Source: Acidovorax sp. 107 (GTDB lineage Bacteria > Pseudomonadota > Gammaproteobacteria > Burkholderiales > Burkholderiaceae_C). From it: 64,000 bases of DNA. The stretch's first letter is position 1; each line of letters starts with the position of its first letter. The notes beneath the pieces are model-generated. The model was given only the letters and a program-made list of their open reading frames with translations, searched no databases and was not told where the DNA came from. The stretch spans positions 4,358,001-4,422,000 of the forward strand of contig NZ_QBTZ01000001.1 in assembly GCF_003058055.1 (NCBI RefSeq), read 5' to 3'. Made by a program: the position numbers and the translations under genes. Of the stretch, positions 1 through 7,390 are shown piece by piece.

Positions 1-81
1 AGGCGCCGAGCGCGGGGAGGCTGCGGGGTGGCCGGTGACCACGGGCGACGCCATGGGTGCGGAAGGGAAGGGGGTGCTCAT
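1..81 (-). CDS. ABC transporter permease, N-terminal fragment (cut by window edge)
   Basis: Twenty-seven open codons run off the left edge of the window. The ATG at 81 overlaps the TGA of the ATP-binding gene (78-80) in an ATGA junction, so the two are almost certainly translationally coupled. The visible part is a Pro/Ser/Ala-rich N-terminus with no membrane segment yet. Identity as the permease is inferred only from position, because the ATPase and binding protein lie upstream and a permease is the missing component. Confidence 0.55.
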   Translation of the reverse strand, partial: MSTPFPSAPMASPVVTGHPAASPRSAP

Positions 82-920
82 GCCACGGTCTCCTCGGTGT
101 CCACGCTGGCGCGCAGCAGGCTGTCCTGCAGCAGCTTGGCGTAGCGGCTGAATTCGGGCGACACCATGAAGTCGGCCGTGCGGGGGTAGGGCGCGTCGAT
201 GCGGAACTCTTCGACCAAGCGGCCGGGGCGCGCGGCCATCATGACCACGCGGCTGGAGAGGAACACCGCCTCGTGGATCGAGTGCGTCACAAAGATCACG
301 GTGAGCTTCTTCTTGCGCCACAAGTTGAGCAGGTCGGCGTCGAGCTTGTGGCGCGTGATTTCGTCCAGCGCGCCAAAGGGCTCGTCCATCAGCAGCAGGT
401 CAGGCTGGGTGACCAGGCCGCGGGCGATGGACACGCGCATCTGCATGCCGCCCGACAGCGCGCGGGGCAGGGCGTTGGCAAACTTTGACAAGCCCACCAG
501 CGCCAGCGCTTCGGTCACGCGCGCATCGGCCTCGGCACCCGGCACGCCCGCCAGGTCCAGCGGCAGGCGCACATTGGTCTGCACACTGGCCCAGGGCATG
601 AGCGTGGGGGACTGAAAGACAAACGCCATCTTTTTGCCGCTCTCGTCCAGCTGCGCCACGGGCTTGCGCCACAGGTGCAGGCGGCCATCGGTGGGCTCCA
701 GCAGGCCCGCCACCATTTTTAGCAACGTGCTCTTGCCGCAGCCCGAGGGGCCGAGCAGGGTGACGAATTCGCCTTCCTCAATGGTCAGGTCCACCGGCAG
801 CAGGGCCTGCGTGCCGTTGGGGTATGTTTTTTCGGCGGAGAGCACCTCCACCGCGGGCGTGGAGTGGGTCAGAGGTGCCTGGGTGTGTGCCAGTGGCGGA
901 GAGTCAGCGGGGGATGTCAT
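78..920 (-). CDS. ABC transporter ATP-binding protein, nitrate/sulfonate/NMT1 type
   Basis: This is a 280-residue cytoplasmic ATPase that should energise the importer whose binding protein lies just upstream. Walker A (GPSGCGKST) is near residues 57-65, the signature LSGGMQMR is near 155, and Walker B (LLLMDEPFGALDE) is near 175, followed by the H-loop VTHSIHEA. It matches the SsuB/TauB/ThiZ group in length and motifs. The ATG at 920 is chosen over a longer reading because domain homology begins soon after. The operon continues in ATGA overlap into the truncated permease. The substrate is unknown; the operon context suggests an N-heterocycle. Confidence 0.9.
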   Translation of the reverse strand: MTSPADSPPLAHTQAPLTHSTPAVEVLSAEKTYPNGTQALLPVDLTIEEGEFVTLLGPSGCGKSTLLKMVAGLLEPTDGRLHLWRKPVAQLDESGKKMAFVFQSPTLMPWASVQTNVRLPLDLAGVPGAEADARVTEALALVGLSKFANALPRALSGGMQMRVSIARGLVTQPDLLLMDEPFGALDEITRHKLDADLLNLWRKKKLTVIFVTHSIHEAVFLSSRVVMMAARPGRLVEEFRIDAPYPRTADFMVSPEFSRYAKLLQDSLLRASVDTEETVA

Positions 921-991
921 GGTCGCCTTTCGATGGATGCGGCCGGGCGTGCAAGGGAGCGCACCGGCCACTGTTTCAGGGCTGTCAGGGC

Positions 992-1996
992 TCAGGGCAG
1001 AACCTTGAGGTCTTTGACGAAGGCCGTGGTGTAGGTCTCTGTGAGCTTGACCTTGGCAGGGTCGATGAGCTTGGCCTCCACCAGGAAGTCGTAGCTGGCC
1101 TTGGCGCGCGCGTCGGTCATGATGCCGATGCCCATCGTGGCCGCGTCACCCCCGGTGGCCATGGCCATTTCCTTGAGCTTGGCCACGCTGTAGGCGAGCT
1201 GCTCGTCGTTCATGTTGGGGTTGTCTTTCTTGATGAGGGCGTTGGCGGGGGCTGGGTCGGCCAGGTAGCTCTTCCAGCCTTCCATCGATGCTTTTACGAA
1301 CGAGGCCACGGCGGCGCTGCGGTCCTTCACCGTCTTTTCCATGCACGAGATGGTGGTGGCATAGGCGGGGTAGCCCTGGTCACTGAACATCAGCGTGTTG
1401 GCCTTGACGCCCGCCTTGGCAATCGCAAACGGCTCGGAGGTCAGGTAGCCCTGCTGGGCGCTGTTTTTGTCGGCGACGAAGGGCTGGATGTTGAAGGTGT
1501 AGGGGCGGGTCTGCGAATCGGTGAAGCCGTACTTGGCCTTGAGCCAGGGCCAGTAGCCGCGCTGGGCCGACGATGCGATCAGGATGGTCTTGCCCTTGAG
1601 GTCTTCGAACTTCTTGACGTCCTCGTGTGCGATGAGCACCTGCGGGTCCTTCTGGAACACAGCGGCCACGTTGACCACGGGCACGCCGCCTTCACGCATC
1701 TGGATCATCTGCAGGTCGCTCGATCCCATCACGCATTCGGCCTGGCCAGCGGCCATCATCTGCACGATGTTGACCTGCGGGCCGCCCATCTTGATGGTCA
1801 CGTCCAGCCCGTACTTTTTGTACAGGCCTGTAGCCACCGCCTGGTAGAAGCCGCCATGCTCGGCCTGCGCGTACCAGTTGGTCATGTAAGTGAACTTTTC
1901 CTGCGCTTGGGCGGTGCTCGACATGGTGCCGATGGCACCAACAGCGAGCAGCGCGGTTGCACCAATTTTGGAAAGGCGGGAGGCGGTCTTCATCAT
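992..1996 (-). CDS. ABC transporter substrate-binding protein, NMT1/SsuA family
   Basis: This is a 334-residue periplasmic binding protein. A Sec signal peptide covers about residues 1-30 and ends TAQAQE. The mature part starts FTYMTNWYAQAEHGGFY and continues with YKKYGLDVTIKMGGPQ, the usual start of NMT1/THI5-like and SsuA-like domains. The ATG at 1996 has GGAG about 8 bases upstream. The next codon is also ATG. It follows the creatininase-like gene after 85 bases and precedes the ATPase by 71. It is clearly diverged from the two other NMT1-type proteins in the window, so a different ligand is likely. Confidence 0.88.
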   Translation of the reverse strand: MMKTASRLSKIGATALLAVGAIGTMSSTAQAQEKFTYMTNWYAQAEHGGFYQAVATGLYKKYGLDVTIKMGGPQVNIVQMMAAGQAECVMGSSDLQMIQMREGGVPVVNVAAVFQKDPQVLIAHEDVKKFEDLKGKTILIASSAQRGYWPWLKAKYGFTDSQTRPYTFNIQPFVADKNSAQQGYLTSEPFAIAKAGVKANTLMFSDQGYPAYATTISCMEKTVKDRSAAVASFVKASMEGWKSYLADPAPANALIKKDNPNMNDEQLAYSVAKLKEMAMATGGDAATMGIGIMTDARAKASYDFLVEAKLIDPAKVKLTETYTTAFVKDLKVLP

Positions 1997-2081
1997 GGTG
2001 GTACTCCGGTAGGGGGTGGAGGTGGAACGAAGGGACAACGAAGGGAAAGGCGAAAAGGATTGGCGGTGGCGTTCGCAGGTT

Positions 2082-2945
2082 TCAGGCCAATGCGGACGGG
2101 TGCTCGATGTGCCCGGTGTGATGGGCACGGCCCCAGGTGGGCTCAGCGCGTGGTGCCCACCGCAGTTGGTGCAGCTCGGTGATGGCGGCGGCCCAGCTCA
2201 CGGCCAGCGATTCGAGGATGGCGTGGCCCTGCTCGGCCGTGGCGGGCAGCGGGTCGCCAATGATTCCGCTGGGGCCGAAGTCGCGTGCGCTCCAGGCGCA
2301 GGCGGGGCGGCCGTCAGGCGAGAGCAGGGGCGAGTCAAAAACGGGCGGGTAGTTGACCACCGCGCGCTCCATGTGCACGGTGTCGGGGGCCAGGGCCAAC
2401 ATCAGTGCGGTTTCGCCATGACCGGCGTGCATGGCCAGGCGTTTTTCCTTGTCTGAGAGGAACTGGCCCGCCACATGCGGCACCCGCCAGGTGAAGCTGG
2501 GCACCACGATGAAGTCGCCATGGCGCAGTCGCAGCTCGCGCGCGCACATCTCCATCACCTGTGGCTGGCCGCCGTGGCCGTTGACGAACAGCAGCTTGCG
2601 AAAACCCGCGCGGTACACCGACTCGCCCACCTCGTTCATGGTGGCCAGCAGGGTCTCGCCGCTCAGCGTGACGGTGCCGGGGAAGTGCAGGTGCTCTTCG
2701 GACTTGCCGTAGGTGATGGGGGCCATCGCAAACGCGGGCACATCAGCCGGCAGGCGCGCGAGTGCATGGCCCACCACACCTGCGCTGATGACGGTGTCCA
2801 CCGCACAGGGCAGGTGCGGGCCGTGCTGCTCTGTCGCGCCGGTGGGCAGCACGATGACGGTGTTTTCCTTGTCGGGCAGGTCTGCGATCTCGGTCCAGCT
2901 CAGGTAGGGCAGGTAGCGGTGGGGCGGGTTGTAGCCGTGCAGCAT
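2082..2945 (-). CDS. Creatininase-family amidohydrolase
   Basis: This 287-residue cytoplasmic protein has the creatininase metal-site pattern: PTGATEQHGPHLP near residue 35 with a following Asp (CAVDT), NGHGG near 125, and an HAGHGET segment near 180 where the family usually has HAGxxET. Members hydrolyse cyclic amides such as creatinine or act in cofactor maturation, so the exact substrate cannot be read off. The start at 2945 is the last Met before the fold. It sits between the RidA-like gene and the binding protein of the same operon, which suggests ring opening of an imported cyclic amide. That role is inference. Confidence 0.8.
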   Translation of the reverse strand: MLHGYNPPHRYLPYLSWTEIADLPDKENTVIVLPTGATEQHGPHLPCAVDTVISAGVVGHALARLPADVPAFAMAPITYGKSEEHLHFPGTVTLSGETLLATMNEVGESVYRAGFRKLLFVNGHGGQPQVMEMCARELRLRHGDFIVVPSFTWRVPHVAGQFLSDKEKRLAMHAGHGETALMLALAPDTVHMERAVVNYPPVFDSPLLSPDGRPACAWSARDFGPSGIIGDPLPATAEQGHAILESLAVSWAAAITELHQLRWAPRAEPTWGRAHHTGHIEHPSALA

Positions 2946-2976
2946 GGAGGACTTTCGTGAAGGTGTTGGGGGTGGA

Positions 2977-3465
2977 TCAGCGCTGTGGCAGATAGGCCGT
3001 GGCTTCGACCTCAATCAGGATGTCGGGCGTGGGCAACATGCCGCTCACTTCCACTACGGTGGATGCGGGGGGCTCGCCGGGGAAGAACAGCTTGCGCACG
3101 CGGCTGTACTGCGGAAAGTGGTCCAGGTTCTTGAAGTACTGCACCAGCTTGAACACGTCGGACATCTGGCCGCCTGCGGCCTCGATGGTCTGGCGGATGC
3201 GGTCGAGCACATACCAGCTCTGCGCGAGGATGGGGCCCTCCTTGATGTCGGTGCTGAACTCGCCCGTGCGGCCAATCAGCGTGGCGGCCTCATGCGGGAT
3301 GTCGTCGTAACCGCGCACGATGCGGCTGGCGGCGGGGTCCACGGCGATGATCCCGCTGAGGTAGATGAAGTCGCCTGCGCGGCGCCATGCGGCGTAGCGG
3401 GCCAGGGGCTGGGCGATGCCCGGTGCAGGGGCGGTGGCAGTGGCAGTGGCAGATGCGGTGCTCAT
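2977..3465 (-). CDS. RidA/YjgF/UK114 family protein
   Basis: This is a 162-residue member of the RidA superfamily, longer than the usual 130 or so because of an Ala/Thr-rich N-terminus (MSTASATATATAPAPG). The fold is recognisable from FIYLSGIIAVDP, the central KLVQYFKNLDHFP strand-helix region and the C-terminal VEVSGMLPTPDILIEVEA. The Arg that canonical RidA uses just before the VEV strand is replaced by Ser/Thr (PPASTVVEV), so enamine/imine deaminase activity of the classical type is doubtful. The start overlaps the amidohydrolase stop in an ATGA junction. RutC of pyrimidine catabolism is a relative, which is notable given the RutR-like regulator upstream. Confidence 0.88.
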   Translation of the reverse strand: MSTASATATATAPAPGIAQPLARYAAWRRAGDFIYLSGIIAVDPAASRIVRGYDDIPHEAATLIGRTGEFSTDIKEGPILAQSWYVLDRIRQTIEAAGGQMSDVFKLVQYFKNLDHFPQYSRVRKLFFPGEPPASTVVEVSGMLPTPDILIEVEATAYLPQR

Positions 3466-4781
3466 GCGAGGCTCCTTGCGGTTTGGGTGGTGGGCACATG
3501 CCAGGCAGCCGGTGCATGGCCGCTGGCGACGCGGCCCTGGCGCAGCACCACGCGGCCCTGCGCGCCTTGTGTGCGCGATGGAAAGCCCCAGTGGTCGGCC
3601 TGCGTGAAAACCAGCAGGTCAGCCACCGCGCCCGGCTGCAGGGGCAGCGCGGTGGGGCCGGTGCGTAGCCAGTCGCTGCGGCACAGCGATTCGCTCCATT
3701 GGTCGAAAGGTGTCTCCAGCTGCGCCGCCAGCACACCCGTGGCCAAGGCCTCCAGCGGGTCGAAGCTGCCCACAGGGCAGAACGGGTCTTGCACGTTGTC
3801 GCTGGCCACCAGCACCGGTATGTTGCGTGCACGGGCCTCTTTCACCAGCGTCAGGCCACGCTGGCGCGGCGTGCGGCCGGTGGTGGCGTCCTGCAGCAGT
3901 AAATTGGTGATGGGCAGCGTGACCAGCGTGATCGGGCTTTGTGCCACGGCATCGAGCGTGGCGAGGGCGGTGGCTTCATCCTGTGCCGCCAGCGCGCAGG
4001 TGTGGCCACAGACCACATGGCCTTCAAAACGCAGCTCCTTGAGCAGTGCAGCGGTGGTTGCCAAGCCTTGGGCGCCGGGGTGCAGTTCTTCGTCCACATG
4101 CAGGTCCACGTTCAGTCCGTGGTGTTGTGCGGCTTCCAACAGGTGGCGCAGCGCCTGCGGGTCCCAGTTGGTGGAATGCACAAAGCCGCCCAGCAAGGCG
4201 CCGGGGCCGCTGGCGGCCACGGTGGTGGCTAGCTGCATGGCGGCGCTGCGTTCCGTATACAGGTGCAATGGGATCAGGCTCACGCGCTCCAGCGTGATGC
4301 GGTCGGCCCAGTCATGGGCCAGTGCGCGCAACACGTTCCAGGCCTGTGGCTGTGCATCAGGCTCCCACCAGTCGCAGTGGGTGCGCAGGTGCACGGTGCC
4401 CGCGTCGTAGGCCCATTGCAGCGCGCGGCTGGCGCGGGCGTGGATGTCGGCTTCGGTCCAGCCCTGGCGGTCCACCATCATGGCCTCGATGGCGCCCAGC
4501 AGGCCGGGTTTGACCACACCCATGCGGGGCAGGGTGAAGGCCTTGTCCAGGTGGGTGTGCGCATCCACCAGGCCGGGTAGCACCAGCGCGCCTGCTACGT
4601 CCCACACCGTGCCGTGGGGCGCTGGATGGGTGCCATGGGGCAGCACCTGCACGATGCGGCCCTGGGCCAGGTGCAGGTCGGCTAGTGCGGGCTGGTGGCC
4701 CTGCTGCGGCCACGCGGTGGGCAGCAGCCACCGCGGCAACCGTGCGCGCAGGATGTGGTCGGGAGTGCTGGATGCGTGCAT
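3462..4781 (-). CDS. Cytosine-deaminase-like amidohydrolase (metal-dependent)
   Basis: This 439-residue protein belongs to the amidohydrolase superfamily near CodA. Metal-site motifs are present in order: HTHLDKAFTLPRM near residue 78, HVDEELHPG near 214, GHTCAL near 243 and SDNVQDPFCPVGSFDP near 314, with the Asp after Ser as the expected catalytic residue. The family includes cytosine, isocytosine and creatinine deaminases and related ring hydrolases. The gene lies in an operon with a creatininase-like amidase, RidA-like protein and redox proteins. A deamination or ring-opening step on an N-heterocycle is likely, but the substrate is not known. Confidence 0.85.
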   Translation of the reverse strand: MHASSTPDHILRARLPRWLLPTAWPQQGHQPALADLHLAQGRIVQVLPHGTHPAPHGTVWDVAGALVLPGLVDAHTHLDKAFTLPRMGVVKPGLLGAIEAMMVDRQGWTEADIHARASRALQWAYDAGTVHLRTHCDWWEPDAQPQAWNVLRALAHDWADRITLERVSLIPLHLYTERSAAMQLATTVAASGPGALLGGFVHSTNWDPQALRHLLEAAQHHGLNVDLHVDEELHPGAQGLATTAALLKELRFEGHVVCGHTCALAAQDEATALATLDAVAQSPITLVTLPITNLLLQDATTGRTPRQRGLTLVKEARARNIPVLVASDNVQDPFCPVGSFDPLEALATGVLAAQLETPFDQWSESLCRSDWLRTGPTALPLQPGAVADLLVFTQADHWGFPSRTQGAQGRVVLRQGRVASGHAPAAWHVPTTQTARSLA

Positions 4782-4804
4782 GCCGTGGCCCTTAGAAATT
4801 GGTC

Positions 4805-5392
4805 TTATGCAAAGCGCGCCATGGCCTGGCCCACGCGGGCCTTGAAGGCCGCAAGCCGGGGTGGTGTGGCCACGTTCATGTGGTAGTAGGCGTGGTAGTC
4901 CACCCGCGCCTTGCCGCCGGTGAGCAGGCGCATGTAGCGGGTGATGGACTTGCGTGGCGGGTCGCCCATGAACAGGGCCGTCCAGCGGGGGCGGCCGTAG
5001 GTGACCACGGCGGAGATGCGCTTGATGTGCGTGAGCGAGGGCTTGACGTTGTGCGGGTCGCTGATGTCAAAGGCCACGCCGGGCATGAGCACGCGATCGA
5101 AAAAGCCCTTGAGCATCGCCGGCATGCCAAAGCACCAGGTGGGAAAGCAGAACACTACCGCCTCGGCCCAGAGCAAGCGGTCCACATAGCCCTGCACGGG
5201 CAACTGGTTGCTGGGCACCTCGTGGTAGCCCAGGCGCTCTTCGCGTGTCATCACGGGGTTGAAGCCCTCGGCGTACAGGTCGCAGTCGTCCACCTCATGG
5301 CCCGCGCCGCGCAGCTGCTGCACCACCTCGGTGTGCAGTGCGGCGTTGTAGCTGGTCTCTACCGGGTGGCAATAGATCACGAGGATGCGCAT
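4805..5392 (-). CDS. NAD(P)H-dependent flavodoxin-fold oxidoreductase
   Basis: This 195-residue protein has a flavodoxin-like fold of the NQO1/KefF type. It starts directly with MRILVIYCHPVETSYN, the usual first strand and FMN phosphate loop, and contains FCFPTWCFGMPAMLKGFFDRVLMPG near residues 82-106. A long upstream extension in the same frame was rejected because the Met at 5392 begins the domain. It has no signal peptide and should be cytoplasmic. It sits between the ferredoxin and the amidohydrolase genes, so it may supply electrons or reduce a pathway intermediate. Confidence 0.85.
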   Translation of the reverse strand: MRILVIYCHPVETSYNAALHTEVVQQLRGAGHEVDDCDLYAEGFNPVMTREERLGYHEVPSNQLPVQGYVDRLLWAEAVVFCFPTWCFGMPAMLKGFFDRVLMPGVAFDISDPHNVKPSLTHIKRISAVVTYGRPRWTALFMGDPPRKSITRYMRLLTGGKARVDYHAYYHMNVATPPRLAAFKARVGQAMARFA

Positions 5393-5424
5393 GGCGGGGG
5401 TCCTTCGGGTTGTGGGAGATGGGC

Positions 5425-5727
5425 CTACAGGTCCAGCGTGAGCGTGGCGCTGTGGCTGCGCGCGCAGCACACGGCGACGTGGGTGGCTTGCTCTGCAACG
5501 CTCAGGCAGCTGTCGCGGTGGTCGGGTTCGCCGTCCAGCCAGCGGGTCACGCAGGTGCCGCACACGCCCTGCTCGCACAGGGTTTCCAGCGGCACGCCAG
5601 CGAGCTGCAGCACGTCGGCCATGCTCTCGCCAGGGCCAACAGGCAAGCGCATCTGACTGCGCTGCAGGATCAGCTCGAACGTGTGTTCTGTGCGGGTGGC
5701 GCTGGCGGTGTCGGGGGCTGTCTGCAT
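5425..5727 (-). CDS. Stand-alone plant-type [2Fe-2S] ferredoxin domain protein
   Basis: This 100-residue protein has the plant-type [2Fe-2S] pattern: three close cysteines in CEQGVCGTC (about 51-59) and the fourth in DSCLS about 15 residues later. It resembles the C-terminal ferredoxin domain of phthalate/vanillate oxygenase reductases, but the FMN and NAD domains are absent. It is the first gene of the operon, 27 bases or so after a predicted transcription start. No oxygenase lies next to it. The nearest candidate in the window is the Rieske oxygenase at 59836-60819, which lacks its own reductase. That pairing is speculative. Confidence 0.85.
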   Translation of the reverse strand: MQTAPDTASATRTEHTFELILQRSQMRLPVGPGESMADVLQLAGVPLETLCEQGVCGTCVTRWLDGEPDHRDSCLSVAEQATHVAVCCARSHSATLTLDL

Positions 5728-5728
5728 T

Positions 5729-5761
5729 GTTTGACCATGTGATTTGATCGATTGGTCAAAC
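5729..5761 (-). promoter_or_regulatory. RutR-type operator (inverted TTGACCA / TGGTCAA half-sites)
   Basis: GTTTGACCA at 5729-5737 and TGGTCAAAC at 5753-5761 form a perfect inverted repeat. The known E. coli RutR operator is TTGACCAnnTGGTCAA. The outer arms here carry both half-sites exactly but 15 bases apart. A compact near-match, TTGATCGATTGGTCAA, lies at 5744-5759. The site overlaps the predicted sigma-54 transcription start (about 5755), and a RutR-like TetR gene lies immediately upstream, so repression by that protein is the simplest reading. Confidence 0.7.
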
Positions 5762-5764
5762 TAT

Positions 5765-5780
5765 TGCAAAGGCTGTGCCA
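5765..5780 (-). promoter_or_regulatory. Sigma-54 (RpoN) type promoter for the 5727-to-1 operon
   Basis: On the minus strand the sequence is TGGCACAGCCTTTGCA, which fits the -24/-12 consensus TGGCAC-N5-TTGCA with GG and GC separated by exactly 10 bases. Transcription should start near 5755, leaving a leader of about 28 bases before the ferredoxin ATG. This predicts control by an enhancer-binding protein such as NtrC. No convincing NtrC site was seen between here and 5917. Confidence 0.7.
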
Positions 5781-5891
5781 GCCACAAAAACCTGTCAAAC
5801 GTCTTTGTGGTGGATCAACGCGGCCTTATCGCGACGGATTTGCGCCGCGTGCTGGTGCGCATCGCGCCCCTCAGGCCCTTTGGCGCGTAGA

Positions 5892-5913
5892 CCATGCCCA
5901 GAAATGGGCATGG
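5892..5913. other. Stem-loop downstream of the TetR gene
   Basis: CCATGCCCA (5892-5900) and TGGGCATGG (5905-5913) form a perfect 9-base stem with a 4-base loop, 4 bases after the TetR stop codon. There is no T run on the minus-strand side, so this is at most a weak terminator or an mRNA 3-prime end protector. Confidence 0.45.
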
Positions 5914-5917
5914 GGCT

Positions 5918-6592
5918 TTAGTCTGGTGCGAGGCCGCAGCCCAGCAGCACAAAGCTGGTGAGTTCGCGCACGATGGGCTCGCGGTCAATGGGCTCGTCGG
6001 GCGCCAGGCCCAGCATGATGTGCACCTGTACGCCGTAGTCGGCGTAGTGCTGCGTCATGCCCCATATCTGCATGAGCAGCAGTGTGGGGTTGACTGCGCG
6101 CATGCGGCCTTCGGCGATCCAGCGGTGGATGAGGTCCACCTTCTGCTGGGTGGACTTGACGGCCACGGGCCAGTATTTGCCCAGGTTGCGCCCACCGCCC
6201 AGCACCTCGGTGGTGAAGATGCGCGACAGGCCCGGGTTGTCCAGCGCGTAGTCGAGCTTCTTGCGCACGTAAGTGCTCAGCACTTTCTTGGGGTCGTCGC
6301 TCTGGCTGTCGAACTGGAACGCGCCCGACCAGCCGTTGAGCACTGAATACAGCAGCTCTTCATACAGCTCTTCCTTGCTGGCGATGTAGTAGTGCAACTG
6401 CGGCTTGGTCAGGCCCGCGCGCTCGGCGATGGCCTTGGTGGATGCCCCCTTGAAGCCATGGCGGCTGAACTCGGCAATGGCCGCTTCGCGGATGGCGCTC
6501 AAGATGCGTTCGCGGCCCTGCTTGGCGCGGCTGAGCAGCGCGCCAGAGGCGGCTTCGGCTTCGGATTCGGTCATGGCGGTGGTGCGAGGCAT
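5918..6592 (-). CDS. TetR-family regulator, RutR-like
   Basis: This 224-residue regulator has an N-terminal helix-turn-helix (ILSAIREAAIAEFSRHGFKG...TKPQLHYYIASKEELY, about residues 23-68). The C-terminal domain contains QIWGMTQHYADYGVQV, closely resembling the RutR segment MIWASTQHYADFAVQV. RutR binds uracil or thymine and represses pyrimidine catabolism. This protein probably senses a related ring compound. A RutR-type operator lies 157 bases downstream, in front of the operon starting at 5727. The Met at 6592 is used; a second Met at 6574 is also possible. Confidence 0.87.
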   Translation of the reverse strand: MPRTTAMTESEAEAASGALLSRAKQGRERILSAIREAAIAEFSRHGFKGASTKAIAERAGLTKPQLHYYIASKEELYEELLYSVLNGWSGAFQFDSQSDDPKKVLSTYVRKKLDYALDNPGLSRIFTTEVLGGGRNLGKYWPVAVKSTQQKVDLIHRWIAEGRMRAVNPTLLLMQIWGMTQHYADYGVQVHIMLGLAPDEPIDREPIVRELTSFVLLGCGLAPD

Positions 6593-6639
6593 GGGGAGTG
6601 CAGAGTGTGCGCTGCAGATTCTGCCCGCGCGGGAGTGGG

Positions 6640-7167
6640 TCAGACTTTCCAGAACCCGATGTGTGGCGCGCTGGCTTCTTCGACCATAGCGGGGCCGATG
6701 CATTCGATGGCATGGGGCGAGGCGGCAAACACGTCACGGCACGACAGCTCGGCGTCGCGCTGTTCGGCACGTTCGCCCCGGAACACGCGCAGGCGTTCGG
6801 CGTCAATGCCGAACACCACGCGCCCAATGCCCGACCAGAAGATGGCGCCCGCACACATCACGCAGGGCTCGGCCGATGAATACAGCGTGGCCTTGGCCAG
6901 GGCATCGCGCCCCACGCGCGGGCTGAGCTGGCGCACGGCATTGGTCTCGGCGTGGCCGGTGCAGTCGCCGGTCTCGGTGGTGTTGCAGTAGGCCTCGGCC
7001 AGCAGGCGCCCTTCGGCACTGATGACCACTGCACCAAACGGACGGTTGCCGCGCGCGCGGGCAGTGCACGACCACGCGATGGCCTGGCGCAGGTAGGTGC
7101 CGTCGGTGTCGTTGATGGGGGTGGGGTCGTCAAAGCTGGCTGGGGGCGTAGACATGAGCGCGTGCAT
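6640..7167 (-). CDS. Nucleoside/guanine deaminase, CDA fold
   Basis: This 175-residue Zn-dependent deaminase carries HAETNAVR (metal His and proton-shuttling Glu, about residue 85) and PCVMCAG (two metal Cys, about 115). NRPFGAVVI near residue 45 and GIGRVVFG near 130 are as in GuaD-type guanine deaminases and TadA relatives. Guanine deamination to xanthine would fit the purine setting, but the family also covers other bases. The start at 7167 has GGAG about 12 bases upstream; the Met at 7155 is an alternative. A sigma-54-type promoter lies at 7262-7277. Confidence 0.82.
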   Translation of the reverse strand: MHALMSTPPASFDDPTPINDTDGTYLRQAIAWSCTARARGNRPFGAVVISAEGRLLAEAYCNTTETGDCTGHAETNAVRQLSPRVGRDALAKATLYSSAEPCVMCAGAIFWSGIGRVVFGIDAERLRVFRGERAEQRDAELSCRDVFAASPHAIECIGPAMVEEASAPHIGFWKV

Positions 7168-7188
7168 GGTGTGGGTGTCTCCGTCGAT

Positions 7189-7205
7189 GGTGGGTGGGTG
7201 GGTGG
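7189..7205 (+). repeat. G-rich GGTG tandem repeat in the deaminase leader
   Basis: GGTGGGTGGGTGGGTGG is four tandem GGTG units, which could form a short G-quadruplex on the template strand of the minus-strand deaminase leader, 22-38 bases upstream of its start. No function is claimed. Confidence 0.4.
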
Positions 7206-7261
7206 CTGTCGTTGTGCAACGCCGGACTGTCTGCACGCCCGCCGTTGTGGTGCAGGGCGCT

Positions 7262-7277
7262 TGCATTTGGCATGCCA
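7262..7277 (-). promoter_or_regulatory. Sigma-54 type promoter for the deaminase at 6640-7167
   Basis: The minus strand reads TGGCATGCCAAATGCA, with GG and GC 10 bases apart and one mismatch in the -12 box (ATGC for TTGC). The predicted start is near 7251, giving a leader of about 85 bases. It stands back-to-back with the sigma-54-type promoter at 7365-7380. Confidence 0.55.
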
Positions 7278-7364
7278 ATCACAATCAGTGACATGTATGC
7301 ATGGCTTTTGATGCGCTGTGCCCAAGCGCTCTCACCCTGCTTGGACACACAAGCAAGGAGCCGT

Positions 7365-7380
7365 GGGCATTCTTCTTGCA
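7365..7380 (+). promoter_or_regulatory. Sigma-54 type promoter for the riboswitch leader at 7391
   Basis: GGGCATTCTTCTTGCA has the -24 GG and -12 GC exactly 10 bases apart and a perfect TTGCA. The expected start, about 12 bases after the GC, is 7391. That is precisely the first base of the aptamer P1 stem, and this agreement supports both calls. Confidence 0.65.
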
Positions 7381-7390
7381 TCGCTATTGG

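Noticed and set aside
824..2182. Long plus-strand open frame opposite the binding protein and creatininase genes
   Set aside because: It is an antisense shadow caused by high GC third positions; it has no ribosome site or domain signal, while the minus-strand genes have clear family motifs.
3434..3450. GTGGCA-type short tandem repeat as a phase-variable tract
   Set aside because: It is only about three hexamer units within the Ala/Thr-rich start of the RidA-like gene, and changes would stay in frame.
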